Shown here: positions 1-8,536 of the stretch, one piece after another
Position numbering within the stretch: position 1 is the stretch's first letter
Layout of the letters: every line of letters begins with the position of its first letter
From: an uncultured Bacteroides sp.
Lineage (GTDB): Bacteria; Bacteroidota; Bacteroidia; Bacteroidales; UBA11471
Direction: 5' to 3'
Length of the DNA stretch: 44,379 bases
NCBI GenBank assembly: GCA_905210875.1
Contig: CAJLYN010000002.1
Location: 1-44,379, forward strand
Notes under the pieces: model-generated
Databases searched by the model: none
What the model saw: the letters and a program-made list of their open reading frames with translations, nothing else
What the model was told of the DNA's origin: nothing
Made by a program: the position numbers and the translations under genes

Positions 1-1140
1 GTAACCAGCGCGGCCATTTTGTTGATTATTGGTTTCTTGTTTACCGAAGCAGTCGGTCTCTTCAACAATCCGATAATCGAAGACGGATATACGCTCGCCG
101 TCAACAAAGAAAACAAAATCAAATCGTTAAGTGCAGAGCAGATAAAAAACCTCTTCGATGAAGAAATACCCAACTGGAAAGAGTTGGGAGGCGAAGACAT
201 TCCCGTGCAAACATTCCGGCTCGAAGATTTGTCCCAATATTATTCCGAAGAAGAACTCGGAGCCGAATATGAATATGCGGGGAATAAAATAGGAGACATC
301 ATTCGGCAAGAAAAGGGCATGATTGCTTTTGTCCCCAAAAACCTGGTTCAAAACGAACCCGGCATACGCTTGATTGAAGACAAAAACATTCCGGTAAAAG
401 ATGTCTTGTTGGGCAAAGAATGGTACCCCACCGCCACACCGTCACCCATTTTCGGAATCCTGCCATTGCTGTACGGAACTCTTTGGGTAAGTTTCTTTGC
501 CATACTGATAGCTCTTCCTTTCGGGCTTTCCATAGCCATATACATGTCAGAAGTGGCCAATCCCAAAATCAGAAAAATATTGAAACCGATTATCGAACTT
601 CTCAACGGCATACCTTCTGTCGTATATGGATTTTTCGGATTGGCCGTCATCGTTCCTTCCCTGCAAAACGTCTTCGACCTCCCTGTCGGAGAATCCGGAC
701 TGGCCGGAAGCATCGTTCTGGCCATCATGGCTCTGCCTACCATCATCACCGTTGCCGAAGATGCCATGCGCAGTTGCCCAAGATCCATGCGAGAAGCCAG
801 TTTGGCACTCGGTTCCTCACAATGGCAAACCATATACAAGGTCGTCATACCGTTTTCGATATCGGGTATCACCTCAGGTGTCGTTCTGGGCATAGGCCGC
901 GCCATCGGCGAGACAATGGCCGTGCTTATGGTGACCGGCAATGCGGCGGTCATACCGACATCGATCATGGAACCGCTGCGTACTATCCCCGCTACGATTG
1001 CAGCCGAATTGGGAGAAGCCCCGGCCGGAGGGGCCCATTACCAATCCCTGTTCTTGCTCGGTGTCATTCTATTCTTTATCACATTGTTCATCAACTCCTG
1101 CGTGGAAATCGTTTCGGCACGCAACAAAATAAAAAAATAG
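1..1140 (+). CDS. pstC: Phosphate ABC transporter permease PstC (5' end outside the window)
   Basis: Inner-membrane permease subunit of the high-affinity phosphate importer PstSCAB. The frame is open from base 1, so the N-terminus lies upstream. The C-terminal two thirds is a typical PstC permease core: several membrane segments, with the loop that couples to the ATPase visible as EASLALGSSQWQTI. Between the first visible membrane segment and the permease core sits an extra segment of about 110 residues (roughly bases 80-420). It contains LSAEQIKNLF, NWKELGG and KGMIAFVP, which resemble motifs of the phosphate-binding protein PstS rather than a permease. PstA follows after 4 nt. The family call is certain; the meaning of the insert is inference. 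Confidence 0.93.
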   Translation, partial: VTSAAILLIIGFLFTEAVGLFNNPIIEDGYTLAVNKENKIKSLSAEQIKNLFDEEIPNWKELGGEDIPVQTFRLEDLSQYYSEEELGAEYEYAGNKIGDIIRQEKGMIAFVPKNLVQNEPGIRLIEDKNIPVKDVLLGKEWYPTATPSPIFGILPLLYGTLWVSFFAILIALPFGLSIAIYMSEVANPKIRKILKPIIELLNGIPSVVYGFFGLAVIVPSLQNVFDLPVGESGLAGSIVLAIMALPTIITVAEDAMRSCPRSMREASLALGSSQWQTIYKVVIPFSISGITSGVVLGIGRAIGETMAVLMVTGNAAVIPTSIMEPLRTIPATIAAELGEAPAGGAHYQSLFLLGVILFFITLFINSCVEIVSARNKIKK

Positions 1141-1144
1141 TATT

Positions 1145-2026
1145 ATGAGTTTCAACACCACCTCTTTTATCAAACGGAGGAAATTAGCTCAAAATTCGGC
1201 ATTCGCTTTATTCCGGATTTTCAGTTACAGCATTGTCGTCATACTCTTTTTTATCTTGGGATTTATCCTCATCAAAGGGTTTGGTGTCATCAATTGGGAC
1301 TTTATCACCCAAGCTCCCAGCGACGGCATGACCAAGGGAGGAATCTGGCCGGCCATCGTCGGGACATTTTATTTGATGATTGGCAGCGCCATATTTGCGT
1401 TTCCCATAGGAATCATGAGCGGCATATACATGAGTGAATATGCCCGTTCGGGGAAACTGGTCAATTTCATACGGACCATGACCAACAACTTGGCCGGCAT
1501 ACCGTCGATTGTATTCGGCCTCTTCGGAATGGCATTTTTTGTCAATCGGTTAGATTTCGGCGACAGCATTTTGGCTGGCTCCCTTACATTGGGACTGTTG
1601 GCACTTCCCATCATTATTCGCACGACCGAAGAAACATTCAAAGACATTCCGAACCACTTCAGAGAAGGAAGCCTTGCTTTGGGTGCCACAAAAGCCCAGA
1701 CCATCTGGAATGTACTGCTTCCGATGGCCACTCCCCGTGTCATAACAGGATTGATTTTGTCTCTGGGACGAGTTTCGGGCGAAACAGCTCCTATCCTATT
1801 CACTTGCGCGGCCTATTTTTTACCCAAATTACCCACGGGGATTTTTGACCAATGCATGGCCCTGCCCTATCACCTTTACGTCGTAGCCACCAGTGGAACC
1901 GACATCGAAGCCCAAGAACCCATTGCTTACGGGACGGCTTTTGTCCTCATCGTCATCGTTCTCATCATGAATCTGGCCGCCAACGGCATACGCAACCACT
2001 TCGACAAAAAAATAAAGTTAAAATAA
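1145..2026 (+). CDS. pstA: Phosphate ABC transporter permease PstA
   Basis: Second membrane permease of the Pst phosphate importer, 293 residues, the normal length for PstA. A short basic N-terminus leads into a first membrane helix near residues 20-45, followed by the permease domain. The coupling-loop sequence EGSLALGATKAQTIW and the conserved GRVSGETAPILFT stretch mark it as PstA. It starts 4 nt after pstC and is followed 15 nt later by pstB, so the genes are almost certainly one transcript. Unlike the neighbouring PstC it carries no extra periplasmic domain. In this family it pairs with PstC to form the transmembrane pore energised by PstB. Confidence 0.95.
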   Translation: MSFNTTSFIKRRKLAQNSAFALFRIFSYSIVVILFFILGFILIKGFGVINWDFITQAPSDGMTKGGIWPAIVGTFYLMIGSAIFAFPIGIMSGIYMSEYARSGKLVNFIRTMTNNLAGIPSIVFGLFGMAFFVNRLDFGDSILAGSLTLGLLALPIIIRTTEETFKDIPNHFREGSLALGATKAQTIWNVLLPMATPRVITGLILSLGRVSGETAPILFTCAAYFLPKLPTGIFDQCMALPYHLYVVATSGTDIEAQEPIAYGTAFVLIVIVLIMNLAANGIRNHFDKKIKLK

Positions 2027-2041
2027 CAAACAAGAAACACC

Positions 2042-2794
2042 ATGGACAAAATAAAGGCAACCAATGTAGATTTTTATTATGGGAATTTCCATGCCTTGAA
2101 AAATATATCCTTAACAATCCCCGAAAATCAAGTCGTGGCATTTATCGGCCCATCGGGTTGCGGAAAATCGACTTTTCTGCGTCTCTTCAACCGCATGAAC
2201 GACCTGATTCCCAATACAAGGCTGACCGGCAATATCTCCATCGACGGACAAGACATCTATGACAAGTCGGTCGAAGTAGATGTTTTACGGAGAAACGTAG
2301 GCATGGTATTCCAACGCCCCAATCCTTTTCCCAAAAGCATCTTCGAGAATGTGGCCTATGGTTTGCGTGTCAACGGGGTCAAAGACAAAGAATACATTTC
2401 ACACAAAGTGGAAGAAGCCTTGAAAGGTGCCGCTTTATGGGAAGAGGTGAAAGACAAGTTGAAAGAGTCGGCTTATGCTCTCTCGGGGGGCCAACAACAA
2501 CGTTTGTGCATAGCCCGGGCCATGGCCGTGTCACCATCGGTTCTGCTGATGGACGAACCGGCCTCGGCCCTCGACCCCATATCGACGGCAAAAATCGAAG
2601 AACTGATATGCGAATTATGCAAGCAAACAACGATTGTCATCGTTACCCACAGCATGCAACAAGCCGCTCGCGTCAGCCACAAAACAGCATTTTTCTACTT
2701 AGGAGAAATGGTAGAATATGACGATACGAAAAAAATCTTTACAAATCCTTCCAAGGAAGCCACACAAAATTACATTACAGGACGTTTTGGATAA
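2042..2794 (+). CDS. pstB: Phosphate ABC transporter ATP-binding protein PstB
   Basis: Cytoplasmic ATPase of the phosphate importer, 250 residues. Walker [10 protein letters not shown] is at residues 36-44. The ABC signature LSGGQQQRL and Walker [13 protein letters not shown] follow in the usual order, with the switch histidine in IVTHSMQQA. The NRMNDLIPN stretch after Walker A is characteristic of PstB. It is the third visible gene of the pst operon, 15 nt after pstA and 17 nt before phoU. All nucleotide-binding motifs are intact, so it should be active. Confidence 0.97.
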   Translation: MDKIKATNVDFYYGNFHALKNISLTIPENQVVAFIGPSGCGKSTFLRLFNRMNDLIPNTRLTGNISIDGQDIYDKSVEVDVLRRNVGMVFQRPNPFPKSIFENVAYGLRVNGVKDKEYISHKVEEALKGAALWEEVKDKLKESAYALSGGQQQRLCIARAMAVSPSVLLMDEPASALDPISTAKIEELICELCKQTTIVIVTHSMQQAARVSHKTAFFYLGEMVEYDDTKKIFTNPSKEATQNYITGRFG

Positions 2795-2811
2795 AATAAA
2801 AGCAATTTATT

Positions 2812-3501
2812 ATGGTAAAATTTGTTGAAAACGAACTTATCGCGATAAAAAATGAAGTGAGTGACATGTGGTTGCTGGTGCAACAACAGCTCGAAAATGC
2901 TTTCGAAGCCTTGCGCAACCACGACGAGGAGTTGGCAAACAGCGTCGCCTCAAGAGAAAAACGGGTAAATGCATTCGATTTGAAAATCGATAGCGACATT
3001 GAAGACTTCATCGCATTGTATAATCCGGTGGCCGTAGACCTCCGTTTTATGTTGGCCATGTTGAAAATCAACAACAACCTCGAACGCATCGGCGATTATG
3101 CCGACAGCATAGCCAGGTTTGTGGTAAGAAATGCCATTTCCGATGCAGACAAGCAACTTTTCAATGCCAAAGAATTGACCGACATGTATGAACAAGTGCT
3201 GCAAATGTTCACGACAACATACAAAGCATTAGAAACGTCCAATGTATCTTTGGCCAAGTCGGTCATCGAGAAAGACGATCTTTTGGACTCTCTCAACAAA
3301 AAAGCACTCGACAAGCTGGCCGAGTATGCAAAAGATTACCCCTCGGCCATTCGGTTCTGTCTGGAAATAGCCGCCATTTTACGCAAACTTGAACGTACCG
3401 GCGACCACATCATCAACTTGGCCGAAGAAACCGTGTTTTATATCGACGCCGAAGTGTTGAAACACCTCTACTCGGCTGCGCCATCGATTCATGAAGATTG
3501 A
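2812..3501 (+). CDS. phoU: Phosphate transport system regulator PhoU
   Basis: All-helical cytoplasmic protein of 229 residues made of two PhoU repeats. The metal-binding E/DxxxD-type helices are visible as NNLERIGDYADSIA in the first half and RKLERTGDHIINLAEE in the second. In this family PhoU links the PstSCAB transporter to a PhoR/PhoB-type sensor system and dampens phosphate uptake when phosphate is plentiful. No phoR/phoB genes are in the window. It is the last gene of the operon, 17 nt after pstB, and faces sodB across a convergent gap of 97 nt. Confidence 0.95.
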   Translation: MVKFVENELIAIKNEVSDMWLLVQQQLENAFEALRNHDEELANSVASREKRVNAFDLKIDSDIEDFIALYNPVAVDLRFMLAMLKINNNLERIGDYADSIARFVVRNAISDADKQLFNAKELTDMYEQVLQMFTTTYKALETSNVSLAKSVIEKDDLLDSLNKKALDKLAEYAKDYPSAIRFCLEIAAILRKLERTGDHIINLAEETVFYIDAEVLKHLYSAAPSIHED

Positions 3502-3536
3502 TTATGGCCCGACCGATAAACAGAACATGAATAATC

Positions 3537-3582
3537 GTGAAAAAGGGGCTCGACGTGATATCGGGACCTTTTTTCCCCGATT
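3537..3582. terminator. Weak convergent terminator between phoU and sodB
   Basis: AAAAAGG (3540-3546) can pair with CCTTTTT (3567-3573), and ATCGGG (3560-3565) can pair with CCCGAT (3576-3581). These are alternative folds ending in T-rich runs in both directions. The position between two converging genes supports a bidirectional terminator, but no single fold is strong. Confidence 0.4.
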
Positions 3583-3598
3583 TCATTTGTAAAATGAC

Positions 3599-4171
3599 TC
3601 ATAAACGACCTGCCACCTTATCCCAATCGACAAGCGACCAAAAGGCCTTTACATAATCGGCCCTGCGGTTGCGATAATCGATGTAGTAGGCATGTTCCCA
3701 AACATCGATGGTGAGCAACGGCCTTAAATTTTTAGCCAGCGGAGTACCGGCATTGTTCATGGCATCGAGCGACAAATGGCCCTGCTTGTCGGCAGAAAGC
3801 CACACCCAACCCGAACCAAAAAGGGAGACAGCAGCCTTGGAAAACTGGTCTTTGAAGGTTTCGATTGAACCGAAATCTCTATTCAATACGTCGACAAGCG
3901 AGGCCGGTATATCTTTTCTTTGGGGCGAAAGTGTATCAAAGAAAAAGATGTGATTCCACGCTTGTGCAGCATTGTTAAAGATAGCCCCGTCGGAACTTTT
4001 CACAATCTCATCGAGCACCATACCATCGTATGGCGTGTTCTCTATCAAGCGGTTGAGGTTGTCCACATAGGTTTGCAGATGCTTGCCGTAATGATAATCG
4101 AGGGTCTCCTGGCTCATAATCGGGGCAAGAGCATCGGCGGCATAAGGTAATTGAGGCTTCTGGTGTGTCAT
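3599..4171 (-). CDS. sodB: Iron/manganese superoxide dismutase
   Basis: Cytoplasmic enzyme converting superoxide to oxygen and hydrogen peroxide. Length is 190 residues, typical of the dimeric bacterial Fe/Mn family. The four metal ligands are all present: H27 (DYHYGKH), H74 (AWNHIFFF), D156 and H160 (DVWEHAYYID). The active-site Gln in NNAAQAWNH (Q70) is on the Fe-type side of the family, but related anaerobe enzymes are known to work with either metal, so metal preference is not settled by sequence. tspO lies 28 nt upstream on the same strand, so the two may be co-transcribed, or sodB may have its own promoter inside tspO. Confidence 0.96.
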   Translation of the reverse strand: MTHQKPQLPYAADALAPIMSQETLDYHYGKHLQTYVDNLNRLIENTPYDGMVLDEIVKSSDGAIFNNAAQAWNHIFFFDTLSPQRKDIPASLVDVLNRDFGSIETFKDQFSKAAVSLFGSGWVWLSADKQGHLSLDAMNNAGTPLAKNLRPLLTIDVWEHAYYIDYRNRRADYVKAFWSLVDWDKVAGRL

Positions 4172-4199
4172 AATTTATTTTTTAAAGTTTGACATTGAT

Positions 4200-4712
4200 T
4201 CAGTTGTTGAAGACAATATATGCATTGAGATAGGTGGCTAAAAACAGCCATAGGGCATATGGCACAAAGAGCCACGACGAAACGGCACAGGTTGTATATA
4301 CCTTCACTATATATAAAACAACCAGGAAATCGAGCAGCACTATATCGACAAGGCCCCAAAACGGATTGCGACACATAAAAAATAGCAGGCTCCACAAAAA
4401 GTTCAGAGCCAACTGTGCCCCCCACAATCCTATCAGCCAACCCGACGGACGCCGATTCAGAAGAAAGCTCAACGACAATCCTATCATAACATAAAGTACC
4501 GTCCACACAATAGGAAAAACAATAGCCGGAGGGGTTACCGAAGGCTTATCCAGGCCGGGATACCACTCGACAATAGCCGACCGTTGCAGCAAACTTGCCA
4601 AAAAGCCGCCTCCTATACACAAGAGTACCGGCCAAATGTAATTCAGGCCTTTTCCCATATATTTCAAAAAATTTTTTATCCTATAAACATAAGAAAGATT
4701 CTCTTTGTTCAT
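4200..4712 (-). CDS. tspO: TspO/MBR family tryptophan-rich membrane protein
   Basis: Small integral membrane protein with five predicted helices. The family hallmarks are visible: the loop PSVTPPAIVFPIVWTVLYV after helix 1, the QLALNFLWSLLFF helix, and many aromatic residues. Family members bind tetrapyrroles and cholesterol-like ligands and have been linked to stress responses; the job here is not known. Start choice is uncertain. The frame runs up to 4736, I prefer the ATG at 4712, and another ATG at 4658 directly before the first helix would also give a complete domain. It lies just upstream of sodB on the same strand, which would fit an oxidative-stress pairing (inference). Confidence 0.85.
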   Translation of the reverse strand: MNKENLSYVYRIKNFLKYMGKGLNYIWPVLLCIGGGFLASLLQRSAIVEWYPGLDKPSVTPPAIVFPIVWTVLYVMIGLSLSFLLNRRPSGWLIGLWGAQLALNFLWSLLFFMCRNPFWGLVDIVLLDFLVVLYIVKVYTTCAVSSWLFVPYALWLFLATYLNAYIVFNN

Positions 4713-4762
4713 TTTGTGAAAACATTTTTTAACCAACCCTGAAACGAGAATATACTCTTCGA

Positions 4763-4794
4763 TTTGTCATTGATGTGTATAACCTATATCTTAG
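4763..4794 (+). promoter_or_regulatory. Candidate promoter for corA
   Basis: TTTG (4763-4766) is followed after 20 nt by TATCTTAG (4787-4794), one mismatch from the Bacteroidetes -7 box TAnnTTTG. It lies 43 nt before the corA start codon. Confidence 0.5.
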
Positions 4795-4837
4795 AGGGCT
4801 GTCTCCAACAACAGAAAAAACATAAAAAACAAGTTTC

Positions 4838-5866
4838 ATGAATACCCGCAACAATCTGCTTACCGACCGGCTTACCTATAACAGCGAAAATACGACACCG
4901 ACCCAACTGCATCTGTTCAGCTACAACGCAAACGACATCAGCGAACATGTCGAGAACAGTCTGCAAATTCTCATACCCCAGATGGAAAAGTCCGACTACA
5001 TACACTGGTTGCAGGTGTGCGGACTTCAAAACACGACCGACATACAAAATATCTGTACCCACTTCGGTATCAATTTCCTCATCATGCAGGATATTCTCAA
5101 CCCCGACCACCCTTGCAAGATTGAGGAATATGAGAAGTTCAACATCGTCATCGCCAAATATTTCGACCAGGAGAAAGAGTCGCAGGTAAGTATCGTACAG
5201 GGCGAAAACTTCATACTCACCTTTATGGAATATGAGACTCCGGCCTTTCGGGAAATCGAAAAGGCTCTGCGCAACAATATTCTGAAAATCCGCACACGGC
5301 CCTCCGACTATCTGCTCACCATACTGCTGAACGACCTGGTAACAAACTTCATATCGGTTTCATCGCAAATCGACAATGCCCTCGAAGACTTGGAATCGGA
5401 ACTTCTGCTCGAAAACAACGATCATGAACTCAGTGTCGAAATACAGACCCTGCGGCGAAGATACCTGCTTCTCAAACGCACCGTATTGCCACTTAAAGAA
5501 CAATACTCCCGACTGGTGCGCTCCGAATCGCCACTGATACACAAGACCAACAGGGTTTTCTTTAACGACCTGAACGACCACCTCAACTATGTAGCCCAGA
5601 ACATTGAAATCTGTCGCGAGACACTCTCTTCACTGGTCGACCTCTACATCTCAAACAATGACCTGCGCATGAACTCCATCATGAAAAGTCTCACCATCGT
5701 ATCGACCATCTTCATTCCACTGACATTTCTTGTCGGTGTATGGGGCATGAACTTCGAGAACATGCCCGAACTGAAATGGAAATACGGCTATCCGGTAGCC
5801 TGGGGTATCATGGTGTGTATAGGAGTCGGAGTATACATTTTCCTGCGGACAAAAAAATGGAAGTAA
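4838..5866 (+). CDS. corA: CorA-type magnesium/divalent cation channel
   Basis: Homopentameric inner-membrane channel for Mg2+, possibly also Co2+ or Ni2+. The 342-residue chain has the standard layout: a large soluble N-terminal domain, a long helix around residues 170-285, then two C-terminal membrane helices. The signature GMN lies at residues 303-305, within GVWGMNFENMPELKW, at the end of the first helix, followed by the short acidic periplasmic loop. The protein ends in a basic tail (LRTKKWK), as usual for the family. It is transcribed divergently from tspO and ends 61 nt before mutS2, which has its own promoter box. Confidence 0.95.
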   Translation: MNTRNNLLTDRLTYNSENTTPTQLHLFSYNANDISEHVENSLQILIPQMEKSDYIHWLQVCGLQNTTDIQNICTHFGINFLIMQDILNPDHPCKIEEYEKFNIVIAKYFDQEKESQVSIVQGENFILTFMEYETPAFREIEKALRNNILKIRTRPSDYLLTILLNDLVTNFISVSSQIDNALEDLESELLLENNDHELSVEIQTLRRRYLLLKRTVLPLKEQYSRLVRSESPLIHKTNRVFFNDLNDHLNYVAQNIEICRETLSSLVDLYISNNDLRMNSIMKSLTIVSTIFIPLTFLVGVWGMNFENMPELKWKYGYPVAWGIMVCIGVGVYIFLRTKKWK

Positions 5867-5898
5867 ACACCCCCGGTCCGATTTTTAAGAAGATTTCG

Positions 5899-5906
5899 TA
5901 CCTTTG
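5899..5906 (+). promoter_or_regulatory. -7 promoter box for mutS2
   Basis: TACCTTTG exactly matches TAnnTTTG. It lies 21 nt before the ATG at 5928. No convincing TTTG element is at the expected upstream distance. The box argues against starting mutS2 at the in-frame TTG at 5904, which lies inside it. Confidence 0.6.
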
Positions 5907-5927
5907 CGGCAACCATATCTACAAGCA

Positions 5928-8399
5928 ATGACCTATCCGCAGAACTTCGAAGAGAAAATCGGTTTCGATAAAATACGTCGGCTCATTAGCGACCGCTGCC
6001 TGAGTACACTGGGCAGCGAGCGGGTTGCCGACATGAAATTCCAGACATCGTTCGACATCATCGAACCGCTGCTGCGCGAAACCGAAGAGTTTACCCATCT
6101 GCTACAAAACGAGGAAGATTTTCCTGCCGACAATTTTTTCGACATCAGACCATCGTTACAACGCATTCGCATTGAGGGCACTTTTCTCGATGAAACCGAG
6201 CTCTTCAATCTGCGCCGCTCATTGGAGACCATACGCAACATCGTCGGATTCTTTTTACCCGAAGAAAACGAGGAAAGCCTCTATCCTCACCTCACATCGC
6301 GGGCCAGTGACGTCGTCGTTTTTCCTCAATTATTGAAACGCGCCGACCAGATTATCGACAAATTCGGCCACGTCAAAGACAATGCCTCGGCCCAACTGGC
6401 CCAGATACGTCGGGAGATGAGCCAGACACTGTCGAGCATCTCCCGGAGCCTGAATGCCATTTTGCGCAACGCCCAAAGCGAAGGAATCGTCGATAAAGAA
6501 GTTACACCCACCTTGCGCGAAGGACGGTTGGTCATACCGGTAGTCCCCGCCTACAAACGACGTATCAAAGGCATTGTTCACGACGAATCGGCCAGCGGAA
6601 AGACTGTCTACATCGAACCCGCCGAAGTGGTGGAGGCCAACAACCGTATCAGGGAACTCGAAGGAGAAGAACGCCGCGAAATTATCCGCATTCTGACGTT
6701 GTTTACCGACGAGCTGCGTCCTTATCTGCCCGACATCGTCCACTCTTACGAATTTCTTGCCGATATCGACTTTATCCGAGCCAAAGCTCTGTTTTCCATC
6801 GAAATAAATGCAATTCTTCCACATTTCGAAAACGTCCGACAGTTGGAGTGGTACCATGCCATACACCCGCTACTGTTCATCTCGTTACAAAAACAAAACA
6901 AATCGGTCGTTCCCCTCGATATATGCCTCACTCCCGAACAACGCATATTGTTGATATCAGGGCCAAATGCGGGCGGGAAATCGGTATGCCTCAAAACAAC
7001 CGGGCTGTTGCAATACATGTTACAATGCGGATTGCTTATTCCCGTATATGAAAACTCGCACACCGGCATATTTGACCAGATATTTATAGACATCGGTGAT
7101 GAGCAGTCGATAGAAAATGACCTCAGCACATACAGTTCTCACTTGACAAACATGAAATATTTTGTCAAAAACTGCAATGAAGGAACACTTCTACTCATCG
7201 ACGAGTTCGGAGGAGGTACCGAACCTCAGATAGGCGGTGCCATAGCCGAAGCTCTTCTCGACCGGTTTAATCGGAAAAAATCATTCGGGGTCATCACCAC
7301 GCACTACCAAAACCTGAAACAATTTGCCAAAGACACACCGGGTATCGTCAACGGCGCCATGCTCTACGACCGACACATGATGCAGCCACTCTTCAAGTTG
7401 TCGATAGGAAATCCGGGCAGTTCGTTCGCCATAGAAATAGCTCGGAAAATCGGATTGCCCGAAGATGTCATCGCCGATGCCTCCGAAAAGGTAGGTTCGG
7501 ACTACATCGACATGGACAAATACCTGCAAGATATCGTACGGGACAAACGCTATTGGGAAAACAAACGTCAAAACATCAGGCAGCGGGAAAAACAGTTGGA
7601 AGAGCTCACCCGCAAATATGCCGACGATTTGCAAGAAATTGAGAAAGAGCGGAAACGCATCTTGAAAGAGGCCAAACAAAAAGCCGAGCAACTCATTGCC
7701 GACTCAAACGCCCGCATCGAAAACACCATACGCGCCATCAAAGAGTCCGAGGCCGAAAAAGAGAAGACCCGTACCGCCCGTCAGGAACTGCAATCTTTCA
7801 AGAAAGGCCTTTCCGACAACGAAGAAAACCCCGATGCCATATCGAGGAAAATTGAAAAAATCAAGGAACGGGAAGCGAAAAAGAATCGTCGTAAAACCGA
7901 AGAAAAAAGCCCAGAAACCGAGAAGCCAGCCATTGCCATAGGTGATGCCGTGTGCCTGAAAGGACAACAGACAGCCGGCGAAGTAGAGTCGATTCAAGGA
8001 AAAAAAGCGACCGTCATCTTCGGGCAGATGCGGTCGACCGTCAAAATCGAACAACTCGAAAAAGTAAACCGCAGTCGGCTCAAACGGGAACAGGCTGTAA
8101 AAGCCACTTTCGTAGGTGAAGACACAACCAACAGCATGAGGGAAAAAAGTCTGAATTTTCGCCGGGAAATCGACATTCGCGGATTCAGGGCCGACGAAGC
8201 CCTGCAAGCCGTTGTATACTTTATCGACGATGCCATACAAGTAGGCGCCGAACAGGTGCGCATCTTGCATGGTACCGGAACAGGAGCCCTGCGACAACTG
8301 GTCAGAGAATACCTCAAAGGTGTTTCAGGAGTACGTTCTTTTCACGACGAACATGTACAGTTTGGAGGGGCCGGCATCACCGTGGTAGAATTGGAATAA
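5928..8399 (+). CDS. mutS2: Endonuclease MutS2 (MutS-family ATPase with C-terminal Smr domain)
   Basis: Protein of 823 residues from the ATG at 5928. It lacks the mismatch-recognition domain of MutS1 and consists of a MutS core/lever region, an ATPase domain, a long coiled coil and a Smr nuclease domain. Walker A GPNAGGKS is at residues 345-352, and Walker B reads LLIDEFGGGTEP. A charged coiled coil (about residues 530-660) is rich in Lys/Glu. The Smr domain has the DIRG motif and the HGTG motif at 781-784. Family members act in recombination control or in rescue of collided ribosomes, depending on the organism; which applies here cannot be told from sequence. The frame also opens at a TTG at 5904, rejected because it overlaps the promoter box. 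Confidence 0.95.
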   Translation: MTYPQNFEEKIGFDKIRRLISDRCLSTLGSERVADMKFQTSFDIIEPLLRETEEFTHLLQNEEDFPADNFFDIRPSLQRIRIEGTFLDETELFNLRRSLETIRNIVGFFLPEENEESLYPHLTSRASDVVVFPQLLKRADQIIDKFGHVKDNASAQLAQIRREMSQTLSSISRSLNAILRNAQSEGIVDKEVTPTLREGRLVIPVVPAYKRRIKGIVHDESASGKTVYIEPAEVVEANNRIRELEGEERREIIRILTLFTDELRPYLPDIVHSYEFLADIDFIRAKALFSIEINAILPHFENVRQLEWYHAIHPLLFISLQKQNKSVVPLDICLTPEQRILLISGPNAGGKSVCLKTTGLLQYMLQCGLLIPVYENSHTGIFDQIFIDIGDEQSIENDLSTYSSHLTNMKYFVKNCNEGTLLLIDEFGGGTEPQIGGAIAEALLDRFNRKKSFGVITTHYQNLKQFAKDTPGIVNGAMLYDRHMMQPLFKLSIGNPGSSFAIEIARKIGLPEDVIADASEKVGSDYIDMDKYLQDIVRDKRYWENKRQNIRQREKQLEELTRKYADDLQEIEKERKRILKEAKQKAEQLIADSNARIENTIRAIKESEAEKEKTRTARQELQSFKKGLSDNEENPDAISRKIEKIKEREAKKNRRKTEEKSPETEKPAIAIGDAVCLKGQQTAGEVESIQGKKATVIFGQMRSTVKIEQLEKVNRSRLKREQAVKATFVGEDTTNSMREKSLNFRREIDIRGFRADEALQAVVYFIDDAIQVGAEQVRILHGTGTGALRQLVREYLKGVSGVRSFHDEHVQFGGAGITVVELE

Positions 8400-8510
8400 C
8401 CTCAACATCCAACCCACTACTCATACCTGGGGCTTTCTTCTTCTCCCAACCACAAAACCGGTTTATCGATAATTCATGCAGATAGATTTACTATTTTAAG
8501 AAGAAAAATG

Positions 8511-8518
8511 TATCTTTG
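8511..8518 (+). promoter_or_regulatory. -7 promoter box for dxs
   Basis: TATCTTTG matches TAnnTTTG and lies 18 nt before the ATG at 8537. It supports that ATG over the in-frame TTG at 8516, which lies within the box. Confidence 0.6.
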
Positions 8519-8536
8519 CGTGTTTATCACACCGAA

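Noticed and set aside
5904..5927. TTG-started N-terminal extension of mutS2 (and similar ones for dxs at 8516 and metH at 34574)
   Set aside because: Each extension begins inside or at a TAnnTTTG promoter box, so the region cannot be part of the message; an ATG lies 7-8 codons downstream.
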